A stretch of 64,000 bases of DNA from Actimicrobium sp. CCC2.4 (GTDB lineage Bacteria > Pseudomonadota > Gammaproteobacteria > Burkholderiales > Burkholderiaceae_D), in contig NZ_CP133777.1 in the NCBI RefSeq assembly GCF_034347385.1, positions 2,728,001-2,792,000 of the forward strand, given 5' to 3'. Shown here in pieces: positions 27,738 to 42,811 of the stretch (position 1 is the stretch's first letter; each line of letters starts with the position of its first letter). A program made the position numbers and the translations under genes. The notes under the pieces are model-generated. The model made no database searches. It worked only from the letters and a program-made list of their open reading frames with translations, and was not told where the DNA came from.

Positions 27738-27782
27738 GCCGGAACGCCGCCTTCACATTCATCACCGCCAGGGAGACTCACG

Positions 27783-28496
27783 ATGCCACTTTCACCGACA
27801 CTGCGCGCAGGCCTCATCCTGCTGGCAAGCTCCGCATTGATGGCAACGGGTGCCAGTGCCGGCCTTGCGCAGGAGATCTCGCAACCCGAAAAAATCCTGT
27901 TCCAAAGCAAGCACTTCGGCAGCATTAAAAAGCCCACCCGGATTGCGTATGCCTATCACCAGGAAAGCGCCGCACCGGATACCTTCGACGATGCCGTAAC
28001 GCTCACCGTTACCCATCCCAATGCCGACGGTACGGCCTCCGTGGCCGCGCAATTTCTGACGGGCAGCCATGCGATTCCGATCGCACCGATAGATCATGCG
28101 CAAGGCAATCCGGCCATCCTCGGTTTCCTGGAGCGTGACATCGCCGAAATGAAGCGCCTGACCGGCGGCTCGACGAACTATTTCCGCAAGCGACTCCGGC
28201 TTGCGCTGGCGGCTCCCGATGCCGCCATCAAGACCATTACCGTCAATTACGCCGGACGTTCCGTTGCCGCGCAGCAGATTACGGTGCATCCGTATGTCGA
28301 CGACCCGCTCAAGGACCGCTTCCTGCAATTTGCCGGCAAGGGCTATGTGTTTGTCATCAGCGATGCCGTGCCGGGGACCGTTTTTCAGGTCTATACGACC
28401 TTGCCCACGGATCAATCTGCTGCTGCGATTGCCACCACGATGACGATCGTCCGGTCAGATCCGGTACCAAAGAAAAATACCGGACCCGGGACATAA
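27783..28496 (+). CDS. Unrecognised periplasmic protein downstream of xoxJ
   Basis: A 237-residue exported protein with a clear signal peptide (LILLASSALMATGASAGLAQ). The mature region contains HFGSIKKPTRIAYAYHQESA, GNPAILGFLERDIAEMKRLTGGSTNYFRKRLRLAL and HPYVDDPLKDRF; no cysteines or cofactor motifs are present. The second block suggests an amphipathic helix in a beta-rich domain. I do not recognise the family. It starts 45 bases after xoxJ with GGGAG before the ATG, so it is probably part of the xoxFGJ transcript. A role in the methanol dehydrogenase complex is suggested by location only. Confidence 0.8.
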   Translation: MPLSPTLRAGLILLASSALMATGASAGLAQEISQPEKILFQSKHFGSIKKPTRIAYAYHQESAAPDTFDDAVTLTVTHPNADGTASVAAQFLTGSHAIPIAPIDHAQGNPAILGFLERDIAEMKRLTGGSTNYFRKRLRLALAAPDAAIKTITVNYAGRSVAAQQITVHPYVDDPLKDRFLQFAGKGYVFVISDAVPGTVFQVYTTLPTDQSAAAIATTMTIVRSDPVPKKNTGPGT

Positions 28497-28588
28497 GCAG
28501 CCATCCGGCGGCGGCAATGCAAGCTGGCCCACCGCGGGAACCTGCAGTTGATTGCCTATAAATTCAGCACTCACAATTGGACGCTATT

Positions 28589-29596
28589 GTGAAAATTTTT
28601 ATATGTGAACACGCTTGTCAGCCCATGTCTTCTGACCTTACCCGGTCGTCATCGTCCGATTTTCGCGGCGACATGCTGTTGACTGCCCTGCTGGCCGACC
28701 TGTCGCGTATCGATGACTTGTCGGTTACCGTGTTGCGCCTGTCCAGCCAGGGTTTGCACAACCTGCCTGATAACGTGAGCGTGGTCATGAGCGGGAGCGA
28801 CGACTGCGCCGCGGCGCTCGTGCAATGTATCGCCGATGCCGATGCCGTGTGGCCGCTGGCACCGGAATCAGATGGGCTGCTCGAATCGATTTCCAGAATG
28901 GCGCTGCAGAACGGCAAGCTGCTGATCGGCAGTTCTCCTGATGCCGTGCATCTGGCCGGCAGCAAATACCTGACATCGCAAGTGCTGCGCGGTGCCGGCA
29001 TCACGACGGTGGCGACGTATTTTTCAACGGACACGCTGCCGCCCAATGCACAGGCGTGGATTGTCAAACCGGATGACGGCGCCGGTTGCTCGGATACCCA
29101 TCTGTTTTCGCATGCGGCTCTGGCCAGGCAATGGATTGCCGCCAGGCCGGCATGCGCCGTGGTGCTGCAACCGTATGTGGCCGGTCGGCCTTGCAGCTTG
29201 TCATTGCTGTGCGGCAGCAGCGAGCTCTTCCTGCTCGGCTGCAGCGAGCAGCGCATCGCGGCGGCGGATCACCGGATTCATTACCTGGGCAGCACCGTCA
29301 ACAGCATCAGCGACACCGATGGCCAACTGGAACGGCTGGCACGCCGGGTCGTGGCGGCCATTCCCGGCCTATGGGGCTATGTCGGCATCGACATCATTTT
29401 GACCGAGCAAGGCCCGGTCGTGCTGGCCGTTAATCCGCGCATGACCATGTGTCACGCCGGCTTGCATGACTCCATCGGTGCCAATCCCGCCGGCATGCTG
29501 GTCGAGATACTGCGCAGCGGTCGCTGCAGCGAACCACGCCGCCAGAAAAACCGGCAAGTCAGTATCGATGTCGATGGCGGTCTGCCGCGCCACTGA
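28589..29596 (+). CDS. ATP-grasp ligase, MfnD-like
   Basis: A 335-residue ATP-grasp protein. The N-terminus MKIFICEHACQ (GTG at 28589) resembles the tyramine-glutamate ligase (MfnD) group of methanofuran biosynthesis. The ATP-grasp core follows: GSKYLTSQVLRGAGITT, WIVKPDDGAGCSDTHLF and GYVGIDIILTEQGPVVLAVNPRMT, the last with metal-binding Asp and Asn. A TTG at 28577 is an alternative start; neither has a clear ribosome-binding site. It would ligate an amino acid or carboxylate with ATP. Presence beside xoxF hints at C1 cofactor synthesis, but no other methanopterin or methanofuran genes are in the window. Confidence 0.7.
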   Translation: MKIFICEHACQPMSSDLTRSSSSDFRGDMLLTALLADLSRIDDLSVTVLRLSSQGLHNLPDNVSVVMSGSDDCAAALVQCIADADAVWPLAPESDGLLESISRMALQNGKLLIGSSPDAVHLAGSKYLTSQVLRGAGITTVATYFSTDTLPPNAQAWIVKPDDGAGCSDTHLFSHAALARQWIAARPACAVVLQPYVAGRPCSLSLLCGSSELFLLGCSEQRIAAADHRIHYLGSTVNSISDTDGQLERLARRVVAAIPGLWGYVGIDIILTEQGPVVLAVNPRMTMCHAGLHDSIGANPAGMLVEILRSGRCSEPRRQKNRQVSIDVDGGLPRH

Positions 29597-29619
29597 GGCG
29601 GGCCCGGCCGCCGGCGCCA

Positions 29620-31605
<1,986 letters not shown>

Positions 31606-31919
31606 GCTGTCTCCTTGCCCGGCATGCCGTCTTGCCGGGAATGGTTGGTGTGTTCCGGACTGGAACGTGACCTCTGGCGGGTCGGTTGGCCATCGTGGCT
31701 CGGTTATTGCTGACTATTGCTGACTATTGCTGATGCAGACGCTATCCATGTCAGCTCGTCGTGACTTGTGACAAAAAAGCGATTGCTTCTAATGATAGGA
31801 AAGAACCTACCGGCCAGAATACACCGAATACACAGCAGTACCTAAATTGACGCCGACGAATTATCAGCAACCGTCATTGCACGCCGGCGCAGATCGCACT
31901 TAACCAGGAGGAATGACCC
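31606..31919 (+). promoter_or_regulatory. Regulator-frmA intergenic region: palindrome, sigma-54 promoter and 10-bp tandem repeat
   Basis: In order on the plus strand: GTTCC-N5-GGAAC at 31652-31666, a candidate activator site; TGGCTCGGTTATTGCT at 31696-31711, a sigma-54-type promoter with correct GG-N10-GC spacing; and three tandem copies of ATTGCTGACT at 31706-31735 (the third degenerate), overlapping the -12 box and expected transcription start. The frmA leader would be about 200 bases, ending in AGGAGGA. The regulator's own promoter must also lie here. Confidence 0.65.
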
Positions 31920-33029
<1,110 letters not shown>

Positions 33030-33148
33030 GGATCGTGTGCTGTTACCTGCTCCATTGTTGACCAGCTTGTTGCGCAGGTCGCTTCACTATCGGTACTACC
33101 AGTCCTTGCGTATCAGGCCTATCCGCAGCGGCCAAGGCTGCCGGAAAT

Positions 33149-33164
33149 AGGCGCGGTTTTTGCT
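33149..33164 (+). promoter_or_regulatory. Sigma-54-type promoter upstream of gfa
   Basis: AGGCGCGGTTTTTGCT keeps GG-N10-GC and a perfect TTGCT -12 box; the -24 box departs from TGGCAC at two positions. It lies 95 bases before the gfa start in the 230-base frmA-gfa gap, which implies gfa can be transcribed independently of frmA. Confidence 0.5.
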
Positions 33165-33259
33165 GCGTTGATAGGGCAAGGAAATTACTCAAGTTCAACA
33201 ACGGGTTTGGCTAAGGCTGCTGATGCAGCGCTATCCGGCCCCCTTTTCAGGAGAACTAT

Positions 33260-33817
33260 ATGACTGTTCACATCCACCCCGCCGTCGACAACGGCGTCAA
33301 GCCGGCACTGGCAGGATTTTCCGGCGGCACCTTGCTGTGCGACTGCGCCGATCACAAGGTTGAAGTCACCATCACCTCGCAGACCGTCCACAATCACGTC
33401 TGCGGTTGCTCGAAATGCTGGAAGCCGGCCGGCGCGCTGTTTTCGCAAATTGCCGTGGTCTCGAAAGACGCCGTCAGCATCACGGCCAATGGCGACAAGC
33501 TGAAGATCGTCGATGCGACGGCTGCCATTCAGCGGCATGCCTGCACCGCCTGTGGCGTGCACATGCTGGGCCGTATCGAACATACCGGCCATCCTTTTTT
33601 TGGGCTTGATTTTGTCCACACCGAACGGTCACCGCAAAGCGGCTGGGCACCGGCTGGCTTTGCGGCCTTCGTCTCATCGATCCTGGAAGCCGGTGCGCCT
33701 GCCGACCAGATGGGTGCCGTGCGGGCGCGCCTGGTCGAACTGGGCCTGCCGCCCTACGATTGCCTGTCGCCGCCGTTGATGGATGCCATCGCCTCGCACA
33801 TCGCCAAGTCGCGGTAA
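33260..33817 (+). CDS. gfa: Glutathione-dependent formaldehyde-activating enzyme
   Basis: A 185-residue zinc protein of the Gfa family, which promotes formation of S-hydroxymethylglutathione from formaldehyde and glutathione. Zinc-binding cysteines appear in [24 protein letters not shown] and [13 protein letters not shown], in the expected order. Start follows AGGAGAACTAT. It lies downstream of frmA and completes the formaldehyde detoxification pair. Whether Gfa is truly catalytic or a glutathione carrier is debated for the family. Confidence 0.93.
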   Translation: MTVHIHPAVDNGVKPALAGFSGGTLLCDCADHKVEVTITSQTVHNHVCGCSKCWKPAGALFSQIAVVSKDAVSITANGDKLKIVDATAAIQRHACTACGVHMLGRIEHTGHPFFGLDFVHTERSPQSGWAPAGFAAFVSSILEAGAPADQMGAVRARLVELGLPPYDCLSPPLMDAIASHIAKSR

Positions 33818-33926
33818 ATGCAGTGCCGGCTGCGGGTAGTCGCCATCAGCGCCCACCGTGTCAGCAGAGCTGTCGCCACCTGACTGCAGCCGGAGGTTGA
33901 CCGCCAACCCGACCGCCACCCGCGCA

Positions 33927-33957
33927 TCCTGAGCTTATCGAAGGCGCGAGCTCAGGA
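33927..33957. repeat. Short hairpin repeat between gfa and the solute-binding gene
   Basis: Nine-base arms TCCTGAGCT (33927-33935) and AGCTCAGGA (33949-33957) form a perfect stem. The TCCTGAGCTTATCGAAGG core resembles a short extragenic repeat seen widely in proteobacteria. It lies between convergent genes and could also act as a bidirectional transcription barrier. Confidence 0.5.
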
Positions 33958-33999
33958 CGAACGGTGTGGGGGACACGGCCAGCAATGGTTTGTATCTTC

Positions 34000-34902
34000 C
34001 TAGTCACCAACGCTGTCGGACGGATACTGCAAGGTCCCGCGAAACAGGTTGTGCATCGGCATCTTCATGTTGATGCCCCGGGGCGAAATGGGCCGCTCGA
34101 ACCACTTTTGATAGAGCGCCTGCAGTTGGCCGTCATGGATAAGACGTGCCATCTCAAGGTCGACCACACGCTTGAAGGCAGGATCATCTTTGCGCAGCAT
34201 GATGGCGTACGGCTCGGCGGACAGCGAAGCTCCCGTCACCGTAAATTTTTCCGGTGTGCGGGCGCTGGCGCGCAAACCGAACAGCAGCGCGTCATCCATC
34301 GGAAACGCCTCTGCGGTGCCCGCCTCCAGTAGCGCGAATGATGCAGCGTGATCCGTTCCTTCGACGATTTTCAGGTCCAGTGCACGGACCTTGTCGCGAT
34401 CCGTCAGTAACTTGATGGTGGTGGTGCCCTTGGTCGTCACGACGGTCTTGCCACGCAGGTCAACCCAGTTCTGAATACCCGAATCCACCCGCACCAGCAT
34501 GCGTACGGTCGCAATAAAGTGTGGAATCGTGAATGCGACCTGCTTTCTGCGCTCGGCATTATTGGTCGTCGATCCGCATTCGAGATCGGCCTTGCCTTCC
34601 ACGATTGCCGGGATACGGGTCACCGAACTCACCGGCACGTAGACCACCTCAAGACGCGGCAATTTCAGTTGACGCTGCACCGCTTCGGCAATTTTTTTAC
34701 ACAGGTCGACGGCATAGCCGACCGGAACACGGTTCTCGTCAAGATACGAAAATGGCAGGGACGATTCGCGATGGGCAATGCGGATCGTGCGCGTCTGGCG
34801 AATCGTATCGAGAGTGCCGGTCGCCTGCGCGCCTATCGGCGATCCGCAAGATAGTCCTGACATCAATGCCAGCACGGCAAGTCTTCTGGTTAATCGTCGC
34901 AT
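34000..34902 (-). CDS. Family-3 extracellular solute-binding protein
   Basis: A 300-residue periplasmic amino-acid-type binding protein with a signal peptide (LAVLALMSGLSCGSPIGAQA). Family features: TRTIRIAHRESSLPFSYLDENRVPVGYAVDLCKKIAEA, GKADLECGSTTNNAERRKQVAFT and the hinge WVDLRGKTVVTTKGTT. The ATG at 34902 follows GGGAAGGGAAA; upstream in-frame starts lack this. No permease or ATPase gene adjoins it, so it is an orphan component or a sensor-type binding protein. The ligand is probably a polar amino acid. Confidence 0.88.
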   Translation of the reverse strand: MRRLTRRLAVLALMSGLSCGSPIGAQATGTLDTIRQTRTIRIAHRESSLPFSYLDENRVPVGYAVDLCKKIAEAVQRQLKLPRLEVVYVPVSSVTRIPAIVEGKADLECGSTTNNAERRKQVAFTIPHFIATVRMLVRVDSGIQNWVDLRGKTVVTTKGTTTIKLLTDRDKVRALDLKIVEGTDHAASFALLEAGTAEAFPMDDALLFGLRASARTPEKFTVTGASLSAEPYAIMLRKDDPAFKRVVDLEMARLIHDGQLQALYQKWFERPISPRGINMKMPMHNLFRGTLQYPSDSVGD

Positions 34903-35236
34903 CAAAAATTTCCCTTCCCCTGGAGTTTGACAATCGTCCTTTGGTCGCAATGCCGCGATCTGACCGGGGACTGTTCTTAGCTTAAACACGTTGGTGCGAT
35001 TACTACCGTTGATCGCTGCGCTATCGACGACTTTTTAGTCGTGCCAATCAATGAACATGCCGCGCAACATCAACGTGTTGTGAAGAGACATACTCCAACG
35101 CCTCGCCGGAGGAAGCGATACGGTAAAGCGTCGGCCCGTGGAGAATATCTTAAAAGCAACTCAGCGATACATTATCTGGTGCAACATCAGCGGCCACGAT
35201 GAAAAAAACAGTCGCGACACCGGACCGCCAGACAAC
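34903..35236. other. Intergenic region, promoter of the solute-binding gene
   Basis: No coding frame of credible quality. It must contain the promoter for the minus-strand solute-binding gene. A small stem ACGACT/AGTCGT with a T loop lies at 35027-35042. Nothing else stands out. Confidence 0.4.
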
Positions 35237-35274
35237 AAAAAGCCCATTCAGCTATGACGCCTGAACGGGCTTTT
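35237..35274 (-). terminator. Rho-independent terminator of the def operon
   Basis: On the minus strand a stem of GCCCGTTCAG pairs with CTGAATGGGC (one mismatch) and is followed by TTTTTG. It begins about 20 bases beyond the def stop codon. Confidence 0.85.
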
Positions 35275-35294
35275 CGACGGCAACTTCAACGGGG

Positions 35295-35827
35295 TCAATC
35301 GTCCTCATCACCCTCGAGCTCGGGGAACAGCACACTCGTATAACCAAAGCGGCTGAAGTCCGTCACCCGCATCGGGTACAACACGCCGATCAGGTGATCG
35401 CATTCATGTTGCACGACGCGCGCATGGAAGCCATCGACATCGCGGCTGATGACGGCGCCAAACTGATCAACGCCTTCGTAATGCAAGGCATGCCAGCGCG
35501 GCACCACGCCGCGCAAACCAGGTACCGACAGACAGCCTTCCCAGTTCTCGACGACCTCGTCCGACAGCGGTGTCAGTACCGGGTTGATGAGGATGGTTTC
35601 CGGTACTTCGGGTGCCTCGGGATAGCGTGCGTTATTGCGCGAACCGTAGATCACCAGTTGCAGATTGACACCGATCTGTGGCGCGGCCAGGCCGGCACCG
35701 TTGACCGCATGCATGGTCTCGAACATGTCGGCGATCAGCCGGCGCATGGCCGGTGTATCGAATTCGGTCACCGGTTCGGCGATGCGCAGCAGACGCGGAT
35801 CACCCATTTTTAAAATCTCGCGGACAG

Positions 35828-35831
<4 letters not shown>
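35295..35831 (-). CDS. def: Peptide deformylase
   Basis: A 178-residue metalloenzyme that removes the formyl group from nascent proteins. All three motifs are present: [17 protein letters not shown] with the metal-binding Cys, and QHECDHLIG with both His and the catalytic Glu. It overlaps galU by four bases and ends the galU-def pair before a clear terminator. The C-terminal acidic tail (ELEGDEDD) is slightly unusual but harmless. This may be the second deformylase of the genome, as it is not next to fmt. Confidence 0.95.
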
Positions 35832-39838
<4,007 letters not shown>

Positions 39839-40286
39839 GCCGCGGTTGCCTCGCTGGCCGGCTGGCGCAAAGCGCCGCCTTGCCTGAATGTTAAGTCGGA
39901 AGTTGATATTGCTCTGGAAAAAAATGGCACGGGTGTCTTTGGAAGTCAGGGCAAACAGTGAAGGAAAAGCAAGCTGGCTAGCACTACCAGGGTGCGAACA
40001 AACGTCTTCCAGAATGGCGCTTAGGGTAAGTGTGGATACCTGAAGTTGTCAAGCCAGCCCGGGCATGAGGTCAAGAAATAGTGATCCGGCGTAAGCCTCG
40101 CTCACTGTGGCTCCTGCCAGCAAGTCGATAAAAATTCGGATAGCAATGGAACCACTAGTTTCCAAACAACAAAATTTCTTAAAAGTACTTTCAACAATAA
40201 CTACTAATGGTTACCATCAGGGAACTAAAGCGACTTTTGATCGCCATGTTCCCTTCTCAGTTGGCTGCTACACCGCAAAAGGAACC
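39839..40286. other. Divergent intergenic region between zipA and the pilus-like cluster
   Basis: About 450 bases without a credible gene. It must hold the zipA promoter and the promoter of the plus-strand machine. The part near 40120-40250 is AT-richer than its surroundings and suits a promoter, but I can assign no specific box. I see no att-like direct repeats or integrase remnants. Confidence 0.4.
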
Positions 40287-41078
40287 ATGATGCATGCAGG
40301 CATGTTCACCGTCCGGAGATCCGGGCACCTGGCCGGACTGGTACTGGTTGCCGTCAGTTGCTGCACCAGTCTCATCGCCTCTGCGCAAATGCAAATTCCG
40401 AATCCGCTCATTCGTCCGCGTGGACTGATCAATCCGGCCACGGGCGACGTCCCTCCATTGCCGGGGGCGACCGGAACATCCCCGCGCACCACGATACCGG
40501 CAGGCTACCCGCCCACTGGAGCGGTCACCGATAACCCGCTGCAACGCGAACTGACCGAACAAAAAGAGCGGTTTGCAGGATTTTATGTCTCCGCCATTGT
40601 CGGCAAGCAAGCCGTACTGCGTCGCTCGGCCGCGCAGCGCGTCAGTACCAGCACACAGCCAGCGCCTGCGGTCGGTACCAGCATGGCACCAGTGCCCCTT
40701 GGTGCGCAGTCGCAGGCCATGAGCGCCCGCAACGATGCCCTGATGCTCACTGATGGCGAATCGTTCGATGCGACCGGCAATGTCGGCAGCCTCTATGCGC
40801 GGGTCAGTAACCGGCAAGTGGTGATTTTCCACGTCGCCGACGGCAGTACGGCAATACCGAAACCGGGCACGCGCTACCCGATCGTGTTCGTCGGCGAACT
40901 CGAAACCTCCGGCAATCCGGCCCAGCCGGCCATCGTGCTGGAACGTCCGGACCCGCTCTACAAACGCAGCATTACCGTTGAAGTCAAGGCACGCAGTGCA
41001 TCGGCTCCGGTCAACGATGCCCAGAATCAAAATCAGAACCAGTCGCTGCCGGGTGCCTTGCCGGCACCCCTGCAGTGA
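40287..41078 (+). CDS. PilP/GspC-like periplasmic assembly protein
   Basis: A 263-residue exported protein: signal peptide (GHLAGLVLVAVSCCTSLIASA), a Pro-rich linker (residues about 35-85), then a small domain containing FAGFYVSAIVGKQAVLRR and GNVGSLYARVSNRQVVIFHV, which looks like the homology-region domain of PilP/GspC proteins linking inner-membrane platform to secretin. The tail is Gln/Asn rich. ATG at 40287 follows AAAAGGAACC; a frame open further upstream lacks a signal. First gene of an eleven-gene run. Assignment is by layout and context. Confidence 0.6.
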   Translation: MMHAGMFTVRRSGHLAGLVLVAVSCCTSLIASAQMQIPNPLIRPRGLINPATGDVPPLPGATGTSPRTTIPAGYPPTGAVTDNPLQRELTEQKERFAGFYVSAIVGKQAVLRRSAAQRVSTSTQPAPAVGTSMAPVPLGAQSQAMSARNDALMLTDGESFDATGNVGSLYARVSNRQVVIFHVADGSTAIPKPGTRYPIVFVGELETSGNPAQPAIVLERPDPLYKRSITVEVKARSASAPVNDAQNQNQNQSLPGALPAPLQ

Positions 41079-41094
41079 GCCGGGAAGCGCGCTG

Positions 41095-42810
41095 ATGAAT
41101 ACCATCCTGTCTCCTGACAATAGCCTGCAAAGCCAGGTCGGCAGCTTCCTCGTAGCAACCGGGGTAATGACAGCGCAACAACTCGACGTCTGCCTGCGCC
41201 AGCAAAAATCCACCCGCGAAGGTGGCCAGCAAGCGCTGCTCGTCGAAATTATCGTCCGCAACAAATTTGCCAGCCAGGCGCAAATCGGCTTTGCGGTCAA
41301 ACGACTCGACGGCGAAAACGACTCGCTGTTATTCCGTCAGCTGCTGCCGCTGGCGCTGTGCAAGTTGCATAGCGTCTTTCCGGTGCAGGTAGAAAGCGGT
41401 GTGTTGCAACTGAAAGCCGCACGCATCCTGCCGGGGAACGCCCGTCGAAGCCTGATCGAGGCCTGCGAGGTCAAGGTAACCGGCCTGCGTATCGAACCCA
41501 CTGATATCGGCGATATCCGCCGCTCGATCGATAGCGTCTACAGCGCCGCCCACAGCTTTGAGGCGATCGCGCTGCGCTTGCGCAGCGAAGAAATCAACGG
41601 CTTGCTGCTCAAGCAAGCACTTGAAGCGATGCTGGCCGAAGCCATCATGCTGCGTGCCTCCGATATCCATCTGGATAAACTGCGCGACCCCGGCGCCTGG
41701 ATCAGCTACCGCGTCGATGGCAAGCTCAGGCCGACCCATCTGGTACCGGAGCGCACCATGGCCGCGCTGTTCTCGCGCATCAAGAACGAGTCCGGCATGG
41801 ATGCGTCGGACACCCGGCGCGCCCAGGATGGCCGGCTGTCACTGGCAGGCGCCGGCACCGGCGTCGAATTCCGCGTCGCCACGCAACCGATCGCCGGCGG
41901 TGAAACCATCGCCATCCGGGTGCTCGATCCCTCCGCGATGATCGGACTCGATGCGCTGTTCCCGTACCAGCTGCAGATGACCGACCTGTTCCGCCAACTC
42001 GCGGACGTGCGCGGCAAGACCGGCGGACTGGTGCTCATTTCCGGTCCGACCGGCTCCGGCAAGACCACCACGCTGTATGCACTGGCACAGAACTTCGGGC
42101 GCGACCGTATCAACGTCATCACGGTCGAGGAACCGGTCGAATACATCCTGCCGTTCGCCCGCCAGATTCAGCTGAACCAGCTCCTCAACGAAAAATCGGT
42201 CGACCTCGAACGCTCGGTGCTGCGCCAGGATCCGGACGTGCTGATCCTCGGCGAGATCCGCGACAACGACACCATGCGGGCCGCGCTCAAGTTCGCCGAA
42301 TCCGGCCATCTGGTGCTGGCCACCGTGCATGCCAAGGATGTCGCCCAGACCTTCGAGCGCGTACTGTCGTTCTGCGATCCCGCCACCAAGCAGGAGGCGC
42401 TATACATTCTGGCCAACCAGCTCAGCGTGGTGGTCAACCAGGGCCTGATCCCGAAGCTATGCACTTGCGCCAGCGAGATCGACCGCGAATCGGCCGTCGA
42501 ACTGAGCAGCACACGGGGTCTGACCTTTCATGGCCATGCGCGATTCCTGCATCGCGGCGGATGTGCCGCGTGCAACCAGACCGGCTACCGCGGCCGGGTC
42601 GCGATCCACGAGACCGTCGTCATTCCGAACGGCGATGCGCTACGCATGGACATCACGCGTCTGCTATTCGAATCGATCCACAACTTCCAGGCCGTATTTG
42701 CGATGGAAGCCGTCACGCATATCAGCAAGCACCAGGTCATGGCCCAGCTGCTCGAATGCCATGTGATCGACGCCGACACGGTTACCCAAGCAATCAAGGC
42801 GGGCTTCTGA
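41095..42810 (+). CDS. GspE/PilB-type assembly ATPase
   Basis: A 571-residue type II secretion/type IV pilus ATPase. An N-terminal GspE-N domain (QVGSFLVATGVMTAQQLDVCL) is followed by the catalytic core with Walker A GPTGSGKT (317-324), Asp box ITVEEPVEY, Walker B VLILGEIRD and His box LVLATVHAKD. The C-terminal metal motif is reduced: KLCTCAS and CAACNQTG instead of two CxxC pairs. It powers assembly at the inner membrane. Closest in style to PilQ of type IVb pili. Seventeen bases separate it from the first gene. Confidence 0.92.
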   Translation: MNTILSPDNSLQSQVGSFLVATGVMTAQQLDVCLRQQKSTREGGQQALLVEIIVRNKFASQAQIGFAVKRLDGENDSLLFRQLLPLALCKLHSVFPVQVESGVLQLKAARILPGNARRSLIEACEVKVTGLRIEPTDIGDIRRSIDSVYSAAHSFEAIALRLRSEEINGLLLKQALEAMLAEAIMLRASDIHLDKLRDPGAWISYRVDGKLRPTHLVPERTMAALFSRIKNESGMDASDTRRAQDGRLSLAGAGTGVEFRVATQPIAGGETIAIRVLDPSAMIGLDALFPYQLQMTDLFRQLADVRGKTGGLVLISGPTGSGKTTTLYALAQNFGRDRINVITVEEPVEYILPFARQIQLNQLLNEKSVDLERSVLRQDPDVLILGEIRDNDTMRAALKFAESGHLVLATVHAKDVAQTFERVLSFCDPATKQEALYILANQLSVVVNQGLIPKLCTCASEIDRESAVELSSTRGLTFHGHARFLHRGGCAACNQTGYRGRVAIHETVVIPNGDALRMDITRLLFESIHNFQAVFAMEAVTHISKHQVMAQLLECHVIDADTVTQAIKAGF

Positions 42811-42811
42811 C

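Noticed and set aside
28506-28521. Further sigma-54-like site before the ATP-grasp gene
   Set aside because: CGGCGGCGGCAATGCA keeps GG-N10-GC but matches few other consensus positions and lies in simple GC-rich repeats; chance is likely.
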